From: Flavipsychrobacter stenotrophus
GTDB lineage: Bacteria; Bacteroidota; Bacteroidia; Chitinophagales; Chitinophagaceae
DNA: 12,927 bases
Assembly (NCBI GenBank): GCA_947379685.1
Contig: CANCOG010000078.1
Coordinates: forward strand, 1-12,927
Direction: 5' to 3'
Position numbers and translations under genes: made by a program. Numbering within the stretch: the first letter of the stretch is position 1; the number at the start of each line of letters is the position of its first letter. This document shows positions 6,549 to 12,927 of this stretch, piece by piece. The notes under the pieces are model-generated. The model was not told the DNA's origin and did not search any database. It saw nothing but the letters and a program-made list of their open reading frames with translations.

Positions 6549-6899
6549 TTATAATTGATTGACTTCCCGAATCTCAACATTCCCACCGAAGGTAAGCCCC
6601 GGGCAGCTTTCTGCTAATTTCGTGGCTTCATCCATAGATGCTGCTTTTACAATACTGTAACCAGATATAAATTCTTTGATTTCTGTGTATGGCCCGTCTG
6701 AAACCACTCCACCCGGCCGCAAAACTCTTCCGGCAGGGAACAGTCTATTCCCTCGTTCTGCCAGTTTGTTTTGCGCTGCTATCCCTCCTATCCAATCCAT
6801 CCATTGCTGCGTTACCGCCTGCAAATCTTCCGGAGAACGGTTAGCCATAGCCTGTGTTGTATCTTCATCAATTCTGTAAATAAATAAGTAGTCTTTCAT
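6549..6899 (-). CDS. YCII-related (DGPF) protein, sigma-adjacent copy
   Basis: A 116-residue protein of the YCII-related/DGPF family (COG3795 type), a ferredoxin-like alpha/beta fold of uncertain chemistry. It opens MKDYLFIYRIDEDTTQAM, has a central helix ending WMDWIGGIAAQNKLAERGNR, and the signature SDGPYTEIKEFISGYSIVKA, where DGPY corresponds to the family's DGPF motif, then a C-terminal strand NVEIREV. I chose ATG 6899. The frame is open to 6950, but the extra 17 residues are low-complexity and polar, and homologues begin at MKDYLFIYR-like sequence. Its stop is 51 bp before the sigma start, with the hairpin between them. Family members next to ECF42 sigma factors are thought to belong to the same regulon or signalling unit. 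An enzymatic role is unproven. Confidence 0.9.
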   Translation of the reverse strand: MKDYLFIYRIDEDTTQAMANRSPEDLQAVTQQWMDWIGGIAAQNKLAERGNRLFPAGRVLRPGGVVSDGPYTEIKEFISGYSIVKAASMDEATKLAESCPGLTFGGNVEIREVNQL

Positions 6900-6992
6900 G
6901 TTTTTTGATTTTTTATTGTTTGGTTTTAAAAATAATTGTGTTGTTGTCAATTTACGTTAGCAAGTGTGCGGATAGTATGAAGTGACAGTTGC

Positions 6993-7568
6993 TTAACTCA
7001 ACTCCACTTCCGCCCTTCGATAATGAATGATATGCGCACCTGAATTTAAATGGTGATGATCAACATACTCAAGTTTTTTAGGTTCTGCCAGTACTCGCTT
7101 GTTAAAGAAACGAGCATCGCCATTTCCAGCGATCAGCGGTTGAATATTGAAATAATAGTCGTCCACCAAGTCCATTTCTATCAATGATTCAACCACAGTT
7201 AGGCTGCCGAAAGTGAGTAAAGCGCCTTCGGTATTATCCTTTAATGACTTGATTTTTTTAAACTCAAGTTCATTTACTATTTCTGAATTATTCCAGGTAG
7301 TTTCCGACAACGTCGATGAAAATACAATTTTCTGAATGTCGTGTAATGATTGAGCCATTTTCTTTACCCAATCCGGACTCTCCTTATCCCGCAGCCTTTC
7401 TGGCCATCTCTCCTGAAATAGCTCAAACGTAGTTCGGCCAAATAAAACCACCTCGGAAACTGACAACAAAGAATGTGCAAATTCGAAGAATTCAGGATCA
7501 ATAATTACATGCTGCGATTCCGCGAAACAATCAGGTGTAATACTGATCAAAACTATTACTTTTCCCAT
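6993..7568 (-). CDS. Dihydrofolate reductase / RibD C-terminal family protein
   Basis: A 191-residue protein of the RibD_C/DHFR-like NADPH-dependent reductase superfamily (COG0262 type). Visible landmarks are the first strand MGKVIVLISITPD, EVVLFGRTTFELFQERWPE (about residues 39-57; the GRxTFE motif after the second strand), KIVFSSTLSETTWNN, the nucleotide-binding turn LLTFGSLTVVESLIEMDLVDDYY (about 117-139; the usual GGxxL pattern is here GSLT) and the FFNKRVLAEPKKLEYVDHHHLNSGAHIIHY ending. The opening SITPDCFAES replaces the more common SLDGYIA, so substrate handling may differ. The family is often found beside DGPF proteins and ECF sigma factors, but its substrate is unknown and true folate reduction is unlikely. 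It begins 18 bp after the first YCII gene and is probably co-transcribed; 93 bp separate it from the next. Confidence 0.88.
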   Translation of the reverse strand: MGKVIVLISITPDCFAESQHVIIDPEFFEFAHSLLSVSEVVLFGRTTFELFQERWPERLRDKESPDWVKKMAQSLHDIQKIVFSSTLSETTWNNSEIVNELEFKKIKSLKDNTEGALLTFGSLTVVESLIEMDLVDDYYFNIQPLIAGNGDARFFNKRVLAEPKKLEYVDHHHLNSGAHIIHYRRAEVELS

Positions 7569-7586
7569 GTTGAATCGATTTGAATC

Positions 7587-7931
7587 TTATTGAACATTTT
7601 GAATTTCCCGGACTTCTATAGTTGCGTTCGTCTCTAATATCGGGCATGCCCTGGCAATGTCAACCGCAGCATCGATATCATTTGCAAGTACAATCGTACA
7701 TCCTCCTACAATTTCACTTTCCCGGCCGTATGCACCATCGATAACCGTCCTTTCCGAACCAATTACCTGCCTGCCGTGGCGTTGCATGGGTTCACTGGCC
7801 ACATGGAGTCCTTTTGCAGTAAGGTCAAGTACCCAACTGATCATTTTTGTTTTTAAGGCGTCTAACGCCTCAGCCGACTGGTCTGGTTTATAGACCTCGC
7901 TGCCTCTGAATAACAGAATGAATTTATTCAT
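7587..7931 (-). CDS. YCII-related (DGPF) protein, operon-proximal copy
   Basis: A 114-residue second member of the YCII/DGPF family. It starts MNKFILLFRGSEVYKPDQSA, and carries ISWVLDLTAKGLHVASEPM, the signature position VIDGAYGRESEIVGGCTIVLA (DGAY in place of DGPF) and the C-terminal strand ATIEVREIQNV. I chose ATG 7931. The frame stays open to 8051, but the added 40 residues are basic and unlike the family, and FILLFRG is the usual opening. It is distantly related to the copy at 6549-6899, with the same fold and ending but low identity, so this is not a recent duplication. As the first gene of the minus-strand cluster it is followed 18 bp later by the DHFR-like reductase. Its role is probably linked to the sigma factor, but its chemistry is unknown. 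Confidence 0.9.
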   Translation of the reverse strand: MNKFILLFRGSEVYKPDQSAEALDALKTKMISWVLDLTAKGLHVASEPMQRHGRQVIGSERTVIDGAYGRESEIVGGCTIVLANDIDAAVDIARACPILETNATIEVREIQNVQ

Positions 7932-8211
7932 TTTCGAAATAGTCTTTAGCTTGTAAAAACTAATGACGATTGAAAAATGAAATTTCGACAAACTTCTTTC
8001 ACTTTTTTTTAAAAAAAGCTGTCTGGGTGGTCGATTTAGCCTTTGGGGCACACCCCGATAATACTTTCATCCCACTGGCCCAAGTGTTAAGCCCGGCACA
8101 CTCGCATCTAATGTCTGATAGGGTCGTACGGGCAATGATATTGACTAAACAGGATTTTCTTTGCGGCCTTGCTTAAAATTAACCGAAGTAAGATTGAATA
8201 AACTGGGAACT

Positions 8212-8228
8212 GCGTCTTTGCGCGAAAC
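8212..8228 (+). repeat. Dispersed repeat GCGTCTTTGCGCGAAAC
   Basis: The best copy in this window of a short intergenic repeat. Related copies: 39-55 (two differences), 12136-12152 (three or four differences), and a looser form at 8342-8361. I recognise similar tracts from intergenic DNA of many Bacteroidota genomes; its function is unknown to me. Confidence 0.5.
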
Positions 8229-8231
8229 CTC

Positions 8232-8250
8232 AAATCAATGACATTGATTT
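8232..8250. repeat. Perfect 9+1+9 palindrome
   Basis: AAATCAATG and CATTGATTT flank a single A, giving a perfect dyad. It could be a binding site for a dimeric regulator. It lies 301 bp upstream of the YCII gene start and 156 bp past the stop of the secreted-protein gene. No T-run follows on either strand, so it does not look like a terminator. Confidence 0.45.
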
Positions 8251-8405
8251 TGCGGGGCAATATCGTGACACCTATGAAACCATATAAATTCGCCAAAACC
8301 CTATTTCAAACGACCGACAAAAAGCCCGCCGATCCAAAACCGCAAGTTTGCGCGAGAAAACACATTCGTTATACTACAGTATATACCTGAGCTATCTAAC
8401 ATCCA

Positions 8406-11400
8406 TCACCTTATCAGTGTCAGCGCCCCCTTATAAGTCCTGTCAGTGCCGTCAGAATGTGCTGTGATTACCTGGTAATAATAAACACCCATGTCCTGAG
8501 GCACTCCATTGGTCACACCATCCCAGCCACCTGCTATATCAGCAGTGTGAAAAACGAGCTGCCCCCAACGGTTGAAAATGCTGAAATCGACAAGCTTAGT
8601 ATGTTTAAGCCGTAACCTGAATACATCGTTGAGTCCGTCACCATTAGGCGTGAAAGCCGAAGGAACAATATCGGTATCATCAAAAATGACATCAATGGCA
8701 ACAATAGCCGAGTCTAAACATCCTTGCTTATCGTACCCATGCACAACATAGGTTACAGGAACTGTAGGCATTGCAATCGGATTATTAATGTTTGGGTTCG
8801 ATAGAGTTCCGTCGTTTGGTGTCCAGTAATACGTAACTGCTCCACCCGCATTCAACTGAATGCTGTTCCCAAACTGTACGGACTGCCCCGGGGTCACATT
8901 TATGAGATGAAACGGAGGATTGGGATTGGGGGTAATGGTAACGATTTGGGTTACAGAATCATCGAAGCAAATGGAATTATTGGCCAGCAGTTTCACCACA
9001 TAGTCTGAATTGACACCATAGGAGGGCGGGTAAACGTGTATTGGGTTATTTAAGGTCGTTTCATGCAGTGTGGTCCCATCTCCAAAATACCAGTGAAAGT
9101 TGCTGGCATAAACCGAAGTATTGGTAAATTCTACAGTGTCTTTCGAACAGCCATATTTAACCGTATATTCAAATCCGGCAATGGCATTATCCAACACAAT
9201 AACCACTATTGAGTCCCTGGGGCTTTCGCACCCATTTACTGTTGTAGACACATACCAGGTAGTGGTACTCACTGAAGCGGTGGAGGGAACTGGTGCTGTT
9301 GCGGTACCGGTTCCTCCGGTCAATGTAGTGTACCATAAAAGACCGGAACCTGATGCGGTCAATGCCGTTGCAGTTGCAGTTGTGCAGTAAGTTACGGGTG
9401 AAGTAACAGCCGGAGGTGCAGGTATCGGGTGAATATTAACAGTAACCACAGCCGTATTAATGCAACCATTGGCATCTATACCCGTTATGGTATAGTGTGT
9501 AGTTGTAACAGGACTTGAAAGAACAGTCGCACCTGTACTTGCGCTCAATCCCGTAGCCGGCGACCAGGAATACGTTGAGGCCCCGGTAACAGAAAGTGTT
9601 GCGCTGGAGCCGGCACAAACATCAACTGGAGAAGTAATAGAAATTACAGGTAAGTCATTTACTGTAACAGTCCGCATTGCAGAACCTGAGCAGCCATTGG
9701 CATCCACCCCGGTGACACTATAGGTTGTCGTGACTGTGGGGCTTGCAACCACAGCTGCTCCGCTCGTCGCCGACAATGTAGCTGCCGGTGACCATGAATA
9801 GGTTGTGGCCCCTCCCGCCGAAAGGCTTACCGTGCTACCCTGGCATATTCCAACCACAGCCGGAGCGATTGTAATAACTGGCAGGGCATTTACAGCAATT
9901 GTCTTTGTAGCTGAAACTGTGCCGCATGCATTGGTCACCGAGTAACTTAAAGTGACGGATCCGGCTGAAACACCGGTAACCACACCACCGCTGGTAATAG
10001 TCGCTACACTCGTGCTGCCGCTGCTCCACACCCCACCCGAAACCGTTGAACCCAGTGTAACATTGCTGCCAGCGCATACCGAGGCTGGCCCCGACAATGT
10101 ACCCGGAACGGCAGGGGGAATTACAGTGATTACCTTTATGGCAACACCCGTTCCGCAAGACGAAGTAACAGAATACTTAATAGTATCAACACCAGCTGAA
10201 ACACCAGTAACCACACCACCAGATGTAATGGTTGCGATTGAAGTATACACGCTGCTCCAGGTCCCTCCGGAAACAGAACTAGTGAGAGTAATTGTGGCGC
10301 CGCTACAAACAGTCGAAGAACCGGAAATACTGCCTGCGCTCGGAGTTGATGATACGGTTATGGAAGTAACAACAAAGCAGCCGGTAGGTAATCTGTAAGT
10401 AATTATTGCTGTCCCAGCCGAAACACCGGTCAGCACACCCGTCGAAGAATTAATTGTAGCAACACCCGTTGCAGACGAAGACCAGGTGCCACCCGAAACA
10501 GAATCTGTAAGTGTTACCGTAGCACCGGGACAAAGATTGGTAGTTCCACCTATTACAGAAGGCATCGGGTTCACGGTCTCAGTATCGGTTACCGTACATC
10601 CTGGCCCAAGGGAATAAGTAATAATAGCGTGCCCGGTAGACACTCCTGTTAACACACCGGTTGAATGTACAATTGAGGCGATCGAAGTATCAGAACTGGT
10701 CCATAAACCTCCAGATGTGCTGTCAGTCAAAGTCACAGCAGATCCCACACAAACCGAATCAGGCCCCACAATGATTGAAGGGGGCAAGGCAGTTACCCTG
10801 CGAACAACCATATTGAATGCATCCGTAACATAAAAACTACCGCACGAGTCCAGTGTAACTCCCCAGCATTGGTTGAGACGGGCCGAAGTTGCCGGGCCGC
10901 CATCGCCAGTATACCCTGCTGTTCCGGTCCCAGCCACCGTAGTGATAATTCCTGAAGTAGAAATTTTACGAACCACATAATTATAAGAATCGGTAAAATA
11001 CAAATTACCCGTCTTATCAACCCTTATTTCAGCCGGATAGTACAACCTGGCTGCAGTTGCAGGCCCGCCATCACCAGTATATCCTACTGTGCCAGTGCCA
11101 GCAATAGTTGAAATAATACCCGAGGAATTAACCTTGCGGATCTTGCAATTGAGTTGATCAGCCAGGTAAATATTCCCGAATGTATCTATGTCAACAGAGG
11201 TAGGTTGGTAAATCGTCGCAGCTGTTGCTGGTCCTCCATCACCGCTGCTGCCTGCAGCGCCGGTACCTATTACAGTGCTTATTATCCCTGAAGTATTTAC
11301 CTTTCTTACCCTCTGATTGGTATAATCAGCCAGATAAAGATTGCCATAACGATCGGGAGTGGTCAATACGGTCATTATCCTGGCTGCGGTTGCAGGCCCG

Positions 11401-11870
11401 CCATCTCCGCTATATCCACCTGATCCGTTACCCGCGAAAGTAGTAATGACATTAAAGGTATCCACCTTCCTTACCCTGTAGTTTCCCTGGTCGCCGATAT
11501 AAATATTTCCATTCAGGTCTATTGATATTCCGTTTGGAGCCGACAATCGGGCGGCAGATGCAGGCCCGCCATCTCCCGAAAACCCCGCAGAACCTGTTCC
11601 GAATACAGTAGAAATAACCCCTGAGCTATTTATTTTGCGCACTACATTATTGTAATAGTCCGTAAAGTAGATTTCATGGTTCTTACCAATGATCAGGTGC
11701 GCCGGGTTATGAAGTCGTGCAGCTGTTGCCGCACCTCCGTCGCCAGAGTAACCTGACGAACCATTCCCCGCAATAGTGGTAATAATTTGTGCATGCGCTG
11801 TGGAACCCGCAAGGGCGTACAGTAATAATAAAAAGATTGAACGGAGAATCTGGTGAAATTGGGTGTACAT
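8406..11870 (-). CDS. Large secreted NHL-repeat / Ig-like / PKD protein with T9SS type B sorting domain
   Basis: A 1154-residue exported protein. Residues 1-28 are a Sec signal peptide (SIFLLLLYALAGSTAHAQ). About 29-365 are six NHL-type repeats of some 56 residues, each opening like TIAGNGSSGYSGDGG and containing GNIYLAD and VRKV; six such blades suggest a beta-propeller. About 367-667 hold four Big_2-like repeats (GGTWSSxxTxVATI, VLTGVSAGTAIITY). About 668-898 hold three further Ig/PKD-like modules (YSWSPATGLS, GIDANGC). About 899-988 form a PKD domain (FHWYFGDGT), followed by one more Ig-like module. The last 89 or so residues, from IVPSAFTPNGDGLNDVFRL through FNRWGQLVF to YYYQVI and the end, are the gliding-motility-associated type B sorting domain. 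The protein is expected on the surface or released, probably in adhesion or polymer binding. No PorP/SprF-like partner follows it here. The ATG at 11870 is the first possible start with a good signal peptide. Confidence 0.94.
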   Translation of the reverse strand: MYTQFHQILRSIFLLLLYALAGSTAHAQIITTIAGNGSSGYSGDGGAATAARLHNPAHLIIGKNHEIYFTDYYNNVVRKINSSGVISTVFGTGSAGFSGDGGPASAARLSAPNGISIDLNGNIYIGDQGNYRVRKVDTFNVITTFAGNGSGGYSGDGGPATAARIMTVLTTPDRYGNLYLADYTNQRVRKVNTSGIISTVIGTGAAGSSGDGGPATAATIYQPTSVDIDTFGNIYLADQLNCKIRKVNSSGIISTIAGTGTVGYTGDGGPATAARLYYPAEIRVDKTGNLYFTDSYNYVVRKISTSGIITTVAGTGTAGYTGDGGPATSARLNQCWGVTLDSCGSFYVTDAFNMVVRRVTALPPSIIVGPDSVCVGSAVTLTDSTSGGLWTSSDTSIASIVHSTGVLTGVSTGHAIITYSLGPGCTVTDTETVNPMPSVIGGTTNLCPGATVTLTDSVSGGTWSSSATGVATINSSTGVLTGVSAGTAIITYRLPTGCFVVTSITVSSTPSAGSISGSSTVCSGATITLTSSVSGGTWSSVYTSIATITSGGVVTGVSAGVDTIKYSVTSSCGTGVAIKVITVIPPAVPGTLSGPASVCAGSNVTLGSTVSGGVWSSGSTSVATITSGGVVTGVSAGSVTLSYSVTNACGTVSATKTIAVNALPVITIAPAVVGICQGSTVSLSAGGATTYSWSPAATLSATSGAAVVASPTVTTTYSVTGVDANGCSGSAMRTVTVNDLPVISITSPVDVCAGSSATLSVTGASTYSWSPATGLSASTGATVLSSPVTTTHYTITGIDANGCINTAVVTVNIHPIPAPPAVTSPVTYCTTATATALTASGSGLLWYTTLTGGTGTATAPVPSTASVSTTTWYVSTTVNGCESPRDSIVVIVLDNAIAGFEYTVKYGCSKDTVEFTNTSVYASNFHWYFGDGTTLHETTLNNPIHVYPPSYGVNSDYVVKLLANNSICFDDSVTQIVTITPNPNPPFHLINVTPGQSVQFGNSIQLNAGGAVTYYWTPNDGTLSNPNINNPIAMPTVPVTYVVHGYDKQGCLDSAIVAIDVIFDDTDIVPSAFTPNGDGLNDVFRLRLKHTKLVDFSIFNRWGQLVFHTADIAGGWDGVTNGVPQDMGVYYYQVITAHSDGTDRTYKGALTLIR
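9872..10772 (-). repeat. Four Big_2-like Ig repeats within the secreted protein
   Basis: Four modules of about 75 codons, each with a C-x-G-x-x-V-T-L-T start, a GGxWSS turn and a GVVTGVSAG or GVLTGVSTG end. The third and fourth are closest to each other, suggesting a recent intragenic duplication. The tandem layout leaves long shadow reading frames on both strands that should not be read as genes. Confidence 0.8.
10776..11786 (-). repeat. Six tandem NHL-type repeats within the secreted protein
   Basis: Six units of about 168 bp encode SGDGGPATAARL-like turns. At DNA level (plus strand) the units share a core resembling GTTGCAGGCCCGCCATC, with variable flanks, so they are diverged rather than freshly copied. 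Unit number could vary between strains by recombination. Confidence 0.85.
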
Positions 11871-11949
11871 AATCTAAATTTCAAAGGTGACAAAGGTTAC
11901 AAAAACAACAATAAGCTATTCCTGCCTTACGATAAGTAAATACGGTATT

Positions 11950-11981
11950 CAAATTTAATCATTTTAATGAATATCCACCAA
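11950..11981 (-). promoter_or_regulatory. Candidate promoter of the secreted-protein gene
   Basis: On the minus strand TAAATTTG (plus-strand CAAATTTA, 11950-11957) matches the Bacteroidota -7 element exactly. A TTG (plus-strand CAA, 11979-11981) lies 21 bases further upstream, within the spacing reported for -33 elements. The -7 box is 79 bases before the ATG at 11870, giving a leader of about 70 nucleotides. Confidence 0.45.
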
Positions 11982-12119
11982 TATGCGACATAATATTTAG
12001 CCTAAATCCATATTGTTCTGTCCCATCCAATTTCGCCAATCCCGAAAATCATTGCCTCCTAAAAATCCTAATTTAGACAGCCACCGCACACCCTTTGCGC
12101 CGTAAAAACACTAAACGAG

Positions 12120-12152
12120 CCAAAACCGCGCCTTTGCGACTTTGCGCGCCAC
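12120..12152 (+). repeat. Intergenic repeat block related to the TTTGCGCG family
   Basis: CCAAAACCGCGCC (12120-12132) is followed by TTTGCGACTTTGCGCGCC (12133-12150). Its first half recurs at the window's last 12 bases, and preceding A-rich words also resemble each other (AAAACACT at both sites). This suggests a longer repeat cut off by the window end. Confidence 0.5.
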
Positions 12153-12202
12153 TTTAACCCTTAACATAGCACCATCCTCCCAGGCTACCCCGTGTCAAAA
12201 AA

Positions 12203-12389
12203 TGTGGATAAATCGCGGCTAAATAAAACAACATCATATATCTAGAACAATTATTTGCAACCAAATTCACTCACTAAAAAAGCATATTCCCAATAAATTG
12301 ACAACATATCCACATTATTTGGACGTCGCTGTTTTCTGCCGTATCTTAGCACCCGTTTTTTCAAAAAAATCCACACAAAATTAGCCACA
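12203..12389. promoter_or_regulatory. AT-rich stretch with DnaA-box-like 9-mers
   Basis: TGTGGATAA at 12203-12211 is a perfect DnaA box (TTATCCACA) on the minus strand. ATATCCACA (12306-12314) and TTAGCCACA (12381-12389) each differ by one base, and AAATCCACA (12367-12375) by two. The sequence between is very AT-rich. This resembles a replication origin or a DnaA-responsive site, but no dnaA or other origin-linked gene is in the window, and four partial boxes are weak proof. Confidence 0.3.
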
Positions 12390-12422
12390 AACCTGGAAAT
12401 AAAACAAAAAATACAGTTCGGT

Positions 12423-12467
12423 GGAGTCTGTCACTCCGGCGGGCACCGATTGCGGTCTCCCGACCGC
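12423..12467. repeat. Pair of perfect small hairpins
   Basis: GGAGT-CTGTC-ACTCC (12423-12437) is followed 14 bases later by GCGGTC-TCCC-GACCGC (12452-12467). Both stems are perfect. Together with the hairpins up to 12791 they form a dense block typical of dispersed palindromic elements rather than of a single gene's control region. Confidence 0.6.
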
Positions 12468-12510
12468 TGTGGAATCTCTCACTGGTCGAAAGGATGCACT
12501 TCTTCGTCCC

Positions 12511-12542
12511 GTCTTTCGGGAAGCATTTGCATCCCGAAAGGC
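12511..12542. repeat. 11-pair hairpin with structured loop
   Basis: CTTTCGGGA (12513-12521) pairs perfectly with TCCCGAAAG (12532-12540). A T-G and a G-C pair extend the base outward. The 10-base loop AGCATTTGCA can itself form three pairs (GCA/TGC). No T-run follows. Confidence 0.6.
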
Positions 12543-12619
12543 ACATATCATCTGGCGATAAAAAATTGTAGAGGGGTATAAGAAGAAAAACGGCAACCTG
12601 ATTTACTTGTACTTTTACA

Positions 12620-12711
12620 GGCCTGAAAGGCCGAAATACATTAGTCCCGATGGCTATCGTGGAGGTGCAGCCCCGTGATAAAAACAACAAATCACCAAGC
12701 CCCGAAGGGGC
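12620..12711 (-). repeat. Dispersed palindromic element with paired GAA-loop hairpins
   Basis: Two hairpins share the triloop GAA: GGCCT-GAA-AGGCC (12620-12632) and GCCCC-GAA-GGGGC (12699-12711). Between them are CGAT-GGCT-ATCG (12648-12659) and the word GCAGCCCCG. On the minus strand this reads as the pattern ATTACGCCCCTTCGGGGCTT, GGGGCTGCACC, then TATTTCGGCCTTTCAGGCC. I recognise that pattern from intergenic repeats in Bacteroidota and some other phyla. It often yields spurious short ORFs. Its mobilising enzyme, if any, is not in the window; a REP-associated tyrosine transposase is one possibility. Confidence 0.55.
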
Positions 12712-12770
12712 GTAATACCACTCCAGTCCCCTCATACCGGTCGAAAGAAATTCTTCGATTCTCGTTCTTG

Positions 12771-12807
12771 CCCTCATCGTCATTGCGACGAAGGAAGCAA
12801 CCTTTCA
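12771..12807 (+). repeat. CGTCATTGCGA-type dispersed repeat
   Basis: CGTCATTGCGACGAAGGAAG, followed by CAACC, matches a short repeat (CGTCATTGCGA, GAAGCAATC-like words) that I know from intergenic DNA of many bacteria. It contains the perfect hairpin TCGTC-ATTGC-GACGA (12777-12791). Function unknown. Confidence 0.5.
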
Positions 12808-12927
12808 GCTTCATTGTTTTAAAGAGTCACCACGAAACCTTCAAAAAGAAAACTTATAAACCCAAAATCATAGCCCCACAGCAAAACATTGCGTCTTAAA
12901 AACTCCCAAAACACTCCAAACCGCGCC

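Larger units (their letters stand above)
7932..8405. other. 474-bp intergenic region with palindromes and repeat relics
   Basis: No credible gene was found; short frames here lack family features and cross hairpins. It should hold the 3' end signals of the large secreted protein and the promoter of the YCII/sigma cluster, but no clear TAnnTTTG box or terminator could be assigned. Structured items are GGGG-CACA-CCCC (8045-8056), the palindrome AAATCAATG-A-CATTGATTT (8232-8250), the GCGTCTTTGCGCGAAAC repeat (8212-8228), a GCAAGTTTGCGCGAGAAAAC variant (8342-8361) and TATAC-TACA-GTATA (8370-8383). Confidence 0.55.
11871..12927. other. 1057-bp gene-free right end
   Basis: No credible coding sequence was found. 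From left to right it holds the promoter candidate at 11950, a repeat block around 12092-12155 (TTTGCGACTTTGCGCGCC), an AT-rich stretch with DnaA-box-like 9-mers (12203-12389), and a composite of small hairpin elements (12423-12791). The last bases (CCAAACCGCGCC, 12916-12927) repeat CCAAAACCGCGCC at 12120-12132, so another copy of that repeat may begin at the window edge. Confidence 0.6.

Noticed and set aside
8108..8296. 62-codon minus-strand frame in the 7932-8405 spacer
   Set aside because: It runs through the palindrome and repeat relics and shows no family resemblance or start signal.
9835..10398. Long frames on both strands inside the secreted-protein gene (plus 9952-10398; minus 9835-10158)
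   Set aside because: They are shadows caused by tandem repeats and the skewed composition of the Ig-like coding region. Their products are low-complexity without known folds.
10776..11786. Regular repeat spacing that could suggest a CRISPR array
   Set aside because: Units are about 168 bp, diverged, and lie in frame within one ORF encoding NHL-type repeats. No cas genes are present.
12361..12783. 140-codon minus-strand frame (and a nested 71-codon one)
   Set aside because: It is built from several dispersed hairpin repeats, has no domain, and resembles the spurious short ORFs that such repeats produce in Bacteroidota annotations.

Overview
The window looks like a chromosomal segment of a Bacteroidota bacterium, most likely Chitinophagaceae or a close relative. 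The evidence is a type IX secretion (T9SS) type B / gliding-motility C-terminal domain on a 1154-residue protein, signal peptides ending in YGQQ or AHAQ, TAnnTTTG promoter boxes, weak Shine-Dalgarno sequences, and intergenic repeats of kinds common in this phylum. No rRNA, tRNA, CRISPR array or intact transposase gene was seen.

Layout. (1) 154-1544, plus strand: a NodB-type polysaccharide deacetylase and a TatD-family metallohydrolase, 5 bp apart. (2) 1768-3620, minus strand: a probable operon of two tandemly duplicated SRPBCC/AHSA1-like proteins, the first with an apparent signal peptide, and a PEP mutase/isocitrate lyase superfamily enzyme. A 16-bp-stem hairpin sits between the convergent blocks 1 and 2. 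(3) 3714-4085: an intergenic stretch with a 42-codon remnant of a short-chain dehydrogenase, promoter elements, and repeated TTGGAYA motifs. (4) 4086-5063, plus strand: a GlxA-type transcription regulator (DJ-1/PfpI plus AraC HTH). (5) 5088-5244: a 157-bp near-palindromic, MITE-like element bounded by TTA direct repeats, between convergent genes. (6) 5262-7931, minus strand: a four-gene locus of YCII/DGPF protein, RibD/DHFR-like reductase, second YCII/DGPF protein and ECF42-type sigma factor with a C-terminal TPR-like extension. A strong hairpin followed by T5 ends right at the sigma start codon. (7) 7932-8405: intergenic, with short repeats and palindromes. (8) 8406-11870, minus strand: the large secreted protein with six NHL-type repeats, a series of Ig-like/PKD domains and the T9SS sorting domain. 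(9) 11871-12927: about 1.06 kb without a credible gene. It holds a promoter candidate, an AT-rich stretch with DnaA-box-like 9-mers, and a composite of small hairpin repeats.

How the genes fit together. Blocks 2 to 4 suggest a regulator with a nearby set of small-molecule-binding or enzymatic proteins, whose original divergent dehydrogenase neighbour has been deleted. Block 6 is a recognisable ECF42/DGPF neighbourhood, with no anti-sigma gene and a possible RNA-level control on the sigma gene. The least expected signals are non-coding: the fold-back element at 5088, the hairpin at the sigma start, the dehydrogenase relic, and the repeat-rich right end.
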